Origin: Verrucomicrobia bacterium UBA7008
Lineage (GTDB): Bacteria; Verrucomicrobiota; Kiritimatiellia; RFP12; UBA1067
DNA: 34,357 nt
NCBI GenBank assembly: GCA_002449695.1
Contig: DJXI01000019.1
Location: 1,460 to 35,816, forward strand
Reading direction: 5' to 3'
Below, in pieces: positions 25,133 to 31,562 of the stretch. The stretch's first letter is position 1, and the number at the start of each line of letters is the position of its first letter. A program made the translations under genes and the position numbers. The notes under the pieces are model-generated. The model made no database searches. It had not been told where the DNA came from and saw only the letters and a list, made by a program, of their open reading frames with translations.

Positions 25133-25177
25133 AAAAAGGCCTCCCGGAGGGAAAGAGAGGGGAACCCTACGGGAGGC
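25133..25177 (-). terminator. Rho-independent terminator of the beta-strand-repeat gene
   Basis: Read on the minus strand, GCCTCCCG (25170-25177) pairs perfectly with CGGGAGGC (25139-25146) across a 23-nt loop containing further pairing, then CTTTTT follows. It begins about 35 nt after the stop codon. Confidence 0.75.
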
Positions 25178-25212
25178 GGCGGCAAAAACGCCACACTTGC
25201 AAAACTGTTCGG

Positions 25213-28206
25213 TCAGCGGACGTGGATGATCAGCCCCGGCCGCTGCCAGACGAGCGCAAAGGTCGTCACGCCGTCCGCGGTCGCCTTCACGATGGCCCAG
25301 CGGCCCGTCTGGCCGTCGCGCGCCGTCACCGCCTTGAGCGCATCCGAAAGCGCGGGGCGGCCCGTCGCCGTACCGGTGACGGAGAGGAACACCTGGCCAT
25401 CCGTGACAGCGTCGACGTCAGCAACCTCGACGACCGTGTTCGTCAGATCGACATCGCCCGTGATTGCCGCCGCTTCGTCGCCGTCAAACACCGCACCCGA
25501 TTCGAACGTGACGCCGGCTGAAAGCGTAAGAGAACCGGCAAGCACACCACCCGCCTCGACTGTCACAGCCGCCTTTTGCGAAAGTGTTCCCGTTCCGCCG
25601 AGCGTTGCGCCGCTCTTGACGACGACCGCACAGTTCGTCAGGTTCGCGGAATTGATGTTCATGCGGCCCTCGGCGACGGTAAGCGCACTATCGAAGGTGT
25701 GCAGCGAACTCGTCCATGTCCAGGTGCCTGTGCCGACTTTCTTGATGGCCAGGTGGGCGGATGCAGTTTCCTGTGTGAACCATCCGGCGAACGTGCCGCT
25801 TTCGTTGAGTGCGCCAATCTCCCATTCGGAGTTCGCCCACTGCTGGCAGTTCATGATGTAGGAATTGACGTAGTCGTCCGGATCGTCGCCGTCGGTGACG
25901 AGGTGGCCGATCGGGAATGAGGTTATTGTGGAAGGATGTGTGATGGTGGCGTTGTTGCCCGGCTTGATCTTCAGATGGGTAAAGTGCTTCGTGGCATCGT
26001 TTCCGACATTAGCGATCCTGAGCGTCGCGCGGGGAAGGCCGTTCGTGTTGTCGCCGCGCATCCAGAATCCGCCGGTGCCGTCCTTGTAGGCGATTTCGAG
26101 AACTCCCGTGAAGTCGGCCATGTCGCCGTTGAGCTCGATGGTGGGGACGAAGCCGTTGTTGATGTGGATGAAGCCATCGCCCGACCACGGGCCCTTCAGA
26201 TTGATCGAAGCACCATTGCCCGAATAATGCTGGAGTTCCATCGAGTTGCTGCCGTAGAACTCCCAGGGGTTGCTGAAATTCAAATCTCCAAGATTGCTGG
26301 ATGGACGCATCAGAGAAGCGTTGCAGAGGATGATCGGGCCAGTGCCGAAATTGTCGGGGCTGTAGAAACGGAGCTTGTTCGTCGTGTTGGAGATGACAGT
26401 GCCGCCCGTGTGCGTGTTGGGAACGAGCGTGCCGGAGAGGTTCTTGTTCGACGTATCGCGGAAGTACGTGCTGTCACTCCCCGTCACCACATAGCGGACG
26501 TTGCCCTGGAAGGCGAACATCTTGTTGGCGTTTGCGCCATTGCCCACGCCGACGGTGAATGTCGCGAGCCGATCCGAATCGTTCTTGACGATTGAGCCGC
26601 CGTTGACAGTCTCCGACTGCGAAACCTTGCGGACCATCATATCGCGACCGTTGAGGTCGAGCGTCTGCCCGGCATCGAGCATCAGTTCGTCCGCGCCAAG
26701 ACCGCCCTCCCAGGTCGTGATGTCGACGACGCCCTCATTGCCATTGGCGATCATGAGCTTGCCGCCGGTGCCTTCGTTCTGGACAAGTTTCGTGCCGGTG
26801 AAGCGCGCCATGCCCGTGCCTGTCTTCTCCAAGCCGGCCGTCGCTCCGGTCATGTTGCCGGAAAGGATAGCCGTGCCGCCTTCGTCAACATGGACCTTGG
26901 CCGGAGCCGCCGTCGCCACGACGGTATTCGCAACGGTGTTTGTCGCGTCCGCCGCAAACGCCAGCGTACCGCCGTTGAAGATGAGATTGCCCGTGCCGAG
27001 CCTGCCTGCGTCCGTCAGCTTCAGCGTGCCCCCCGAAAGAGTCGTCGTGCCGCGATAGACTTCGCTGTGCGTATTGCCGCCGAGCGTCCATGTGCCGGCG
27101 CCGGCCTTTTCGACGTTCCAGTCGGAGCCGTTAGAGTGGCGGATGATGCTGCCGTAGTAGGTGCCGGAAAGCCCGCTGCCGCCAATCTGGAGATTCTTGA
27201 AGCCCGTGTTCGATCCGAAATTGGCGCGGAAACCCATCTTGGCATCTGCCGCTGTCACGTCCGCTGCGCTTTCGATCATTCCGATTTTGATGGGGTCGTC
27301 AAGCGTGATGGAGTCTGAACCGTTGAAGCGGATTTCCGTGTTGTAGTCCTTTGAAGAGTCCTCTTCATTCGCGACGGTGCCCGCAAGCGCGAATGTGCCA
27401 TATTCGGCACCCGCGAAAATATTGAACTGGCATCCATCCTCGATTGCCTCGAAGATGATCTTGCCCTTCACGCCCGTCAAGTCGCCCGTCATGAAGCGCT
27501 CCCAGGTGTTCCTACCCTTATATTTAATATGGAGAGTATTGCCCTCGGTGACCTCGACAGGCTTTTGGAGATCAAAGCGCTGATTGGTGCAGTAGAGCAC
27601 GTTTGTGGCCGTGCCGTCGCCATCGACGATCAGTTTGGAGAAGTCCGGGTTGAGATCGTTCGCGTCCGTCTTGAGAATTGCGCCGTTCTTGAGTGTGAGC
27701 GGCCCGGTGCCGAAGGCATCGGCCGTGTTCCACTTCGGGAGATTGCTTTCCGCCGCGTTGACGTAATTCGTGGCATAGCCGTCGAGAACCGTTCCGCCCG
27801 TATGCGTATTGTGGGCGTTCTGGAAACCGCGCTGCCCCCAGCTAGTGTTGCTGTTCACGATTCCGCAGACGGTCAGTTCGAGGTTGCCGCCGAATTTGAG
27901 ATTGCCCTGGAACTGCGCTCCCCAGCCGTTGTTGTCGGTCGGCGTCATGGAGATATGCGCCGTCGTGCCGTCGACGCTGTTCGTAATGAGGGCGGCATCC
28001 GACCAACTTCCCGCTTTCACGATGAGGTTGTAGCCATTCAGGTCGAGTACCGCGCCAGCAGCTAACCTGAGTTCGTCGCACTCGGTGTTCGCCGTCAGCT
28101 TGTACGGGTTGTCATACGTATAGGTGTTGGCGACCGACAGGTCGGCTCCGAACGCGGCGACACCGAGCAGAGAGCAGAGGAGGGAAGCGAGCGTTTTTGC
28201 TTTCAT
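25213..28206 (-). CDS. Autotransporter-associated beta-strand repeat surface protein
   Basis: The 997-residue secreted protein has a signal peptide (MKAKTLASLLCSLLGVAAFGA) and a long parallel-beta architecture. Units of the PATR type are clear at about residues 365-430 (GAGTWTLGGNT, GTTTLSGGTLKLTDAGRLGTG, IFNGGTLAF) and near 820-890 (GTGTWTWTSSLHTFDSALTVAEGRMNI, SGATLGGTGTLSQKA). No autotransporter barrel or PEP-CTERM signal is visible, so anchoring is unclear. The ATG at 28206 is chosen over 28290 because it starts the signal peptide and follows AAAGGAAC. A conserved dyad/-10 promoter lies upstream and a terminator downstream, so it is a single-gene unit. These proteins are typically large adhesins or surface fibres; the ligand is unknown. 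Confidence 0.82.
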   Translation of the reverse strand: MKAKTLASLLCSLLGVAAFGADLSVANTYTYDNPYKLTANTECDELRLAAGAVLDLNGYNLIVKAGSWSDAALITNSVDGTTAHISMTPTDNNGWGAQFQGNLKFGGNLELTVCGIVNSNTSWGQRGFQNAHNTHTGGTVLDGYATNYVNAAESNLPKWNTADAFGTGPLTLKNGAILKTDANDLNPDFSKLIVDGDGTATNVLYCTNQRFDLQKPVEVTEGNTLHIKYKGRNTWERFMTGDLTGVKGKIIFEAIEDGCQFNIFAGAEYGTFALAGTVANEEDSSKDYNTEIRFNGSDSITLDDPIKIGMIESAADVTAADAKMGFRANFGSNTGFKNLQIGGSGLSGTYYGSIIRHSNGSDWNVEKAGAGTWTLGGNTHSEVYRGTTTLSGGTLKLTDAGRLGTGNLIFNGGTLAFAADATNTVANTVVATAAPAKVHVDEGGTAILSGNMTGATAGLEKTGTGMARFTGTKLVQNEGTGGKLMIANGNEGVVDITTWEGGLGADELMLDAGQTLDLNGRDMMVRKVSQSETVNGGSIVKNDSDRLATFTVGVGNGANANKMFAFQGNVRYVVTGSDSTYFRDTSNKNLSGTLVPNTHTGGTVISNTTNKLRFYSPDNFGTGPIILCNASLMRPSSNLGDLNFSNPWEFYGSNSMELQHYSGNGASINLKGPWSGDGFIHINNGFVPTIELNGDMADFTGVLEIAYKDGTGGFWMRGDNTNGLPRATLRIANVGNDATKHFTHLKIKPGNNATITHPSTITSFPIGHLVTDGDDPDDYVNSYIMNCQQWANSEWEIGALNESGTFAGWFTQETASAHLAIKKVGTGTWTWTSSLHTFDSALTVAEGRMNINSANLTNCAVVVKSGATLGGTGTLSQKAAVTVEAGGVLAGSLTLSAGVTFESGAVFDGDEAAAITGDVDLTNTVVEVADVDAVTDGQVFLSVTGTATGRPALSDALKAVTARDGQTGRWAIVKATADGVTTFALVWQRPGLIIHVR

Positions 28207-28238
28207 AGGTGATGTTCCTTTGAGAAGTTGAGGCCCAT

Positions 28239-28285
28239 ATTGTATCACATCGAATCGCCGCCCGCCTATCACCACATGCGGTGAT
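28239..28285 (-). promoter_or_regulatory. Dyad-activated promoter of the beta-strand-repeat gene
   Basis: The dyad ATCACC-ACATGC-GGTGAT (28268-28285, plus strand) is followed on the minus strand by AG, 21 nt and TACAAT (28239-28244, TACAATATGGG). The -35 (TAGGCG with N18) is poor. The same layout stands upstream of the triple-repeat gene. Confidence 0.6.
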
Positions 28286-28315
28286 GTCATTCACGGGGTG
28301 ATCGCGCGTCATTTA

Positions 28316-30178
28316 TTACCACGAGACGTCGGCTTTTAACTTGATATACTTGACCGAATCGACCGTCGCCAGATCGAGCGTGGGCAATGCGGTGGAAGAA
28401 GTCCCCTCGCTCAGGCTGTCGGCGGCAGTGCCCGTTTTCAGCATGTAGGTGATGGTCGCGCCACGCGCCGCCGCCGCATCCGCATCCTTGAAGCCGAACG
28501 TCATCGTCGTGCCGGTGATGGACGGCGAAACAACAACTTCGCCTGCGGCTGGAATCGAATTGTAGCCCAGCGCGTATGCCTCCGCGCCGGGAATGGCTTT
28601 GCCGGATTGCACCGTGGAGAAGCCCTCAGGAACCGTCGTCGTCCCGCTGCCATACGCCGCCGTCAGCCAGTCTTTCTCGACATAAACGGTCGTTTCGCCA
28701 ATCGTCGTCTTGGCGTACGCGGCATCACGCAGAATCGAGAACTCTCCGAAATTGCCAGCCCATCCACTGGCATCGCTTATAACACCTGTCAATGTATAAA
28801 ACCCAGGAGGTAGTATATCCGTCTTATGGCTATGGTTATCAACAAGCGTCCAGGAGTCAGGATGCGACTCGATCTTATCCGTAGCGTAAGACGATCCATC
28901 AAGATTTTGCGCCGTTCCATTCGCATCGGCCAGAGTCCATGTCACGGTAGACGTCACATTTTTCGCACCTGATTTGTAGGCGAATGCATATTTGGCATAT
29001 TCGGGCACGTAAAGAAAGAATTTGATCGTATCACCTTTCTTAGTGGAATCGATATTACTCCCCACACTGAGTGCGTTGTTACCGGTCAGTTTCAGGCTAC
29101 CGTTACCTTTAGCCGCGCTTAAATCAAGCGGATTGGAGGAGGGCAGTATAATGCACTTCGAAAAGTTGAAATAGCCAAAATTGCACGCCCAGTCGCTAGT
29201 GTTACTCGAACGCTTCACCGTGGCCGTAAGGACATAATAGTATCCAGACTCCAATGTGCCCAAAAAGTTGCTATATGCTTCTTTTGAGAGTGACCAATCT
29301 TTTTCGTCGCTGTTGGGCGTAACATCTTTGGACACCGTATAAACCTCCGCATCCGTAGAAGCATTGAAAAGCGACCAAGCAATCGAAACCCCGCTTCTTC
29401 CAGAGGTCGTGCCAGCCTGATATGAAAGACAATAAGCGGCGGTAGCGTTAATATGCAGATAAAATGTGACAGTATCGTTATGTTTTGTAGAGTCAATGGT
29501 GAAACCGTTGTCTGCAAGAAGAAGGCGTTTGTGGTCGCCACCTGAACGAACGAGAGACACCCAGTCTTCAGTTTTCTGAGTACCAAAACGATCGTTGTCG
29601 TTGGTATACTTCTCACCTAAATCGAGATTGCTACCAAGGTTATCCGCCAAATCGAGCGTCGCGTCTACCTTTGTGAATGTGAAGTTTCCGTAGTGTCCTT
29701 TCCATCCATCGCTGCAAGCAACAGTGAATTTTAAAGTAAAATTTCCGGCAGGGAGCGAAGGCAGCCAAAGCTTATGATCGGTACCGTAAGTGTCAATGCC
29801 CCAATCAGCGGTTTTGGCCTGCGCACCGGTCAACACCTTATCATAAGAAGTACCATCCTCGCCAGCGATTGTCGCCGTATAGGTCGCAACCGCATTCTTG
29901 CTCGAACCCTTGAAATAGAAAATGTAATTTCCAGCTTCCGAATTGTTCAAATTGACGACAATTATCGGAACGGCACCGTTATTTTCTTGCGCCATTTCAT
30001 ATACTGTTCCGTCTTTCTTGGCATTCTGCTGAAGCTCCACATATGACAATGCCGCACCGCTGCTGTCGAAAAGCGGAATTTTCTCTCCCGACTTGAAGGT
30101 GTAGTAATCCTCCGCCCGTGCGGCTGTGGCGGCGAGCGCGGCGGTGAGGATGAAAACGGCGACGGACGACTTTTTCAT
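28316..30178 (-). CDS. Secreted protein with three related beta-rich modules
   Basis: The 620-residue protein (signal peptide MKKSSVAVFILTAALAATAARA) is unfamiliar. It contains three related modules of about 150 residues, each ending in a W-x3-6-(N/G)(F/Y)xF motif: WKGHYGNFTFTK (159-170), WACNFGYFNFSK (330-341) and WAGNFGEFSILR (473-484). Two also share an earlier strand, DSTKHNDTVTFYLHI and DSTKKGDTIKFFLYV. The look is of beta-sandwich carbohydrate-binding or adhesion modules. The base composition is visibly more AT-rich than the neighbours, especially 28800-30050, suggesting recent acquisition. The ATG at 30178 begins the signal peptide; the frame to 30238 adds only untypical residues. Its promoter shares the dyad with the beta-strand-repeat gene. 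Confidence 0.75.
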   Translation of the reverse strand: MKKSSVAVFILTAALAATAARAEDYYTFKSGEKIPLFDSSGAALSYVELQQNAKKDGTVYEMAQENNGAVPIIVVNLNNSEAGNYIFYFKGSSKNAVATYTATIAGEDGTSYDKVLTGAQAKTADWGIDTYGTDHKLWLPSLPAGNFTLKFTVACSDGWKGHYGNFTFTKVDATLDLADNLGSNLDLGEKYTNDNDRFGTQKTEDWVSLVRSGGDHKRLLLADNGFTIDSTKHNDTVTFYLHINATAAYCLSYQAGTTSGRSGVSIAWSLFNASTDAEVYTVSKDVTPNSDEKDWSLSKEAYSNFLGTLESGYYYVLTATVKRSSNTSDWACNFGYFNFSKCIILPSSNPLDLSAAKGNGSLKLTGNNALSVGSNIDSTKKGDTIKFFLYVPEYAKYAFAYKSGAKNVTSTVTWTLADANGTAQNLDGSSYATDKIESHPDSWTLVDNHSHKTDILPPGFYTLTGVISDASGWAGNFGEFSILRDAAYAKTTIGETTVYVEKDWLTAAYGSGTTTVPEGFSTVQSGKAIPGAEAYALGYNSIPAAGEVVVSPSITGTTMTFGFKDADAAAARGATITYMLKTGTAADSLSEGTSSTALPTLDLATVDSVKYIKLKADVSW

Positions 30179-30211
30179 GGCTTCTCTCTCCTGTGGGTTT
30201 TGACTACCCAT

Positions 30212-30258
30212 AGTATAGCATTTGCCCTCTGTCGCCATCTATCACCACATGTGGGGAT
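30212..30258 (-). promoter_or_regulatory. Dyad-activated promoter of the triple-repeat gene
   Basis: The dyad ATCACC-ACATGT-GGGGAT (30241-30258, plus strand; core CCACATGTGG is a perfect palindrome) is followed on the minus strand by AG, 21 nt and TATACT (30212-30217, TATACTATGGG). Sixteen of 18 dyad bases and the spacing equal those at 28239-28285. Confidence 0.65.
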
Positions 30259-30261
30259 TAG

Positions 30262-30341
30262 GAGTCTAGATTTCTAGGCTTCTAGAATTCTAGACTCCTA
30301 GACTTCTAGGATTCTAGACTTCTAGGCTTCTAGAATTCTCG
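30262..30341. repeat. 8-bp CTAG repeat array downstream of the four-helix-bundle gene
   Basis: Nine contiguous 8-bp units NNYYCTAG or close variants (for example GCTTCTAG, AATTCTAG, ACTCCTAG) plus one decayed unit. The array supplies the last codons (NSRSLEV) and the TAG stop of the four-helix-bundle gene. The unit has no spacers, so it is not a CRISPR. Confidence 0.9.
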
Positions 30342-30967
30342 CCTCCCAGCCTCGCCTTGAGTGCGGCGTTTTCGGCTTCAAGCCGGGCCACGCGCGCCTT
30401 GAGCGCGGCGATTTCCGCGTTCTGCGCCTGGCGGCGGCCGAGGCGAGCGGCCGTCATACGCTCGCGGATGCCGCCGTTTTCAACGAAGTCTTTCTGCTTG
30501 CGCGCCAGCGTGGTCGTCATCATCTTATCGACCATGTGGCAGAGCGTGACGGCGATGTTGGCCATCTCCTCGTCCGTCCACTTTTCGAAATGCGGCTCGT
30601 AGTCCGCAAGGTCGTTGTGCGCGCGGCAGAACGCGAGCAGCGCGCCGTAGCGCGGGTGCTGCGCGTCCCAGCGCGCGCGCCCGTGCGCGGCGAGGTAATC
30701 GAGGTAGTCTTCCTGAAGTTCCTTGAAGCTCGCGCGCGCAACGTTCAAGAGCTTCAGTTCCATTTCGGTCGATGTCACGCCGTCGGCCAGGCCCTCGACG
30801 ATATTCTGCTTGCCGCTGCGCGCGGCCTGCACCATCTGATCGACCGTGCGGTCGCCGTATTTCGGCAGGAAGCGCTGGCAAAACGCCACGGTCATCTGAT
30901 AGAGCACCACGCTCTTGCGGTAATAATAGAGGTCTTCCCACTTGGTCTGGTTTTTAAGTATGGCCAT
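30314..30967 (-). CDS. Four-helix-bundle protein (S23/Avd-like family) with leucine-zipper-like tail
   Basis: The 217-residue protein has the four-helix-bundle fold of the 23S-rRNA intervening-sequence protein family (TIGR02436-like, related to the Avd accessory of diversity-generating retroelements). Hallmarks are ARSGKQNIVEGLADG (49-63) and MELKLLNVARASFKELQEDYLDYL (69-92). Residues 100-175 match the 'suffix' extension seen in some members, and 183-207 (EIAALKARVARLEAENAALKARL) is a leucine-zipper-like helix. AAAGGAA precedes the ATG. The last seven residues and stop are encoded by the downstream CTAG array, and the 5' leader contains another array. There is no reverse transcriptase or template/variable repeat in the window. 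Such proteins bind nucleic acid in related systems; here the role is unknown. Confidence 0.85.
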   Translation of the reverse strand: MAILKNQTKWEDLYYYRKSVVLYQMTVAFCQRFLPKYGDRTVDQMVQAARSGKQNIVEGLADGVTSTEMELKLLNVARASFKELQEDYLDYLAAHGRARWDAQHPRYGALLAFCRAHNDLADYEPHFEKWTDEEMANIAVTLCHMVDKMMTTTLARKQKDFVENGGIRERMTAARLGRRQAQNAEIAALKARVARLEAENAALKARLGGENSRSLEV

Positions 30968-30992
30968 AATGTTTCCTTTGAGCGGTTGCGAG

Positions 30993-31056
30993 GATTCTAG
31001 GAGTCTAGGCGTCTAGGATTCTAGGTTTCTAGGTTTCTAGGAGTCTAGGCTCCCAG
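30993..31056. repeat. 8-bp CTAG array in the leader of the four-helix-bundle gene
   Basis: Seven contiguous NNNTCTAG units (30993-31048) plus a decayed unit GCTCCCAG. Flanks AGCGGTTGCGAG and CTCCCAGCCGCT are near-perfect inverted repeats (10 of 12), so the transcribed leader could fold into a long hairpin. Confidence 0.88.
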
Positions 31057-31070
31057 CCGCTCAGACGCGA

Positions 31071-31143
31071 ATAGTATGGCATAAATCCGGGAAAGAAATC
31101 TTAATTTTATCTTAAGACTGTCTTAAGATTTTCTTAAGATTTC
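31071..31143 (-). promoter_or_regulatory. PmrA/QseB-like operator and promoter of the four-helix-bundle gene
   Basis: Four half-sites at exactly 11-bp spacing: CTTAAT (31100), CTTAAG (31111), CTTAAG (31122), CTTAAG (31133). Each CTTAAG is separated from the next by 5 nt, the CTTAAG-N5-CTTAAG arrangement known for PmrA/QseB-type OmpR-family regulators. On the minus strand a -10 TACTAT (31071-31076) follows, with no good -35; the nearest half-site lies where the -35 should be. Predicted start is near 31064, giving a leader of about 97 nt through the CTAG array. No OmpR-family regulator is in the window. Confidence 0.65.
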
Positions 31144-31154
31144 TCGACGGTTCG

Positions 31155-31210
31155 ATTTCTAGGATTCTAGAATTCTAGGTTTCTAGAATCCTAGACTTCT
31201 AGAATCCTAG
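31155..31210. repeat. 8-bp CTAG array upstream of the operator
   Basis: Seven 8-bp units (ATTTCTAG, GATTCTAG, AATTCTAG, GTTTCTAG, AATCCTAG, ACTTCTAG, AATCCTAG). CGACGGTT (31145-31152) and AACCGTCG (31221-31228) form a perfect inverted repeat around it. Confidence 0.9.
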
Positions 31211-31319
31211 CCGCCTCGATAACCGTCGCGGAGAACGCGGGCAGGATGAGGCTTGAAGCCGTGAACTCAAGTTCGCGTATCGCAACTGCGCCTGGCGATT
31301 TCAATATAGCCTTCGGCGA

Positions 31320-31512
31320 CATGCCAGTCGAAGTAATTCGTGCGCATGCCGTCGCGCGAACCGTCGCGAACAGGCTGCCGCACTTCTGCGTCTTCGGCAA
31401 GGCGAAGGACCACGACAGCAAGATGGAGGACGAGCTGTTCAGCTCGCTGAAGGAAGGCGACATCGGGATCGCGGACAGGGCGTACAACCACTTCAAGGCA
31501 CTCTACAGGCAA
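31320..31512 (+). pseudogene. IS4-type transposase fragment
   Basis: The plus-strand frame contains LPHFCVFGKAKDHDSK and LKEGDIGIADRAYNHFKALYRQ, which resemble the DDE_Tnp_1 core around the second catalytic Asp (ADRAY). Only about 60 residues are recognisable; neither the N-terminal part, the final Glu region nor clear terminal inverted repeats are present. It abuts an FGE fragment at about 31515, so it is a relic inside a rearranged area. Family assignment is by motif only. Confidence 0.6.
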
Positions 31513-31514
31513 AC

Positions 31515-31559
31515 GACGCCGTCCCTCTCCCTTGTAATCTGTGCGGCATGAGTTCTTCT
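31515..31559 (-). pseudogene. FGE-domain gene fragment
   Basis: This 45-bp segment matches 34028-34072 at 41 of 45 positions. On the minus strand it encodes KNSCRTDYKGEGRR, the same residues as the FGE domain of the fusion gene. It begins just after the GH2 stop but in a different frame and ends abruptly at the transposase fragment. Outside this and the IS fragment, 31211-31320 holds nothing I can assign. Confidence 0.75.
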
Positions 31560-31562
31560 TCT

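Noticed and set aside
30262..31210. CTAG arrays as a CRISPR
   Set aside because: The units are 8 bp, contiguous and without spacers; no cas genes are present.
30314..31210. Diversity-generating retroelement
   Set aside because: The Avd-like protein is the only part present; there is no reverse transcriptase and no template/variable repeat pair in the window.
31191..31496. Minus-strand 101-residue frame opposite the transposase relic
   Set aside because: No domain or start signal is seen and the plus strand carries the DDE-type motif.
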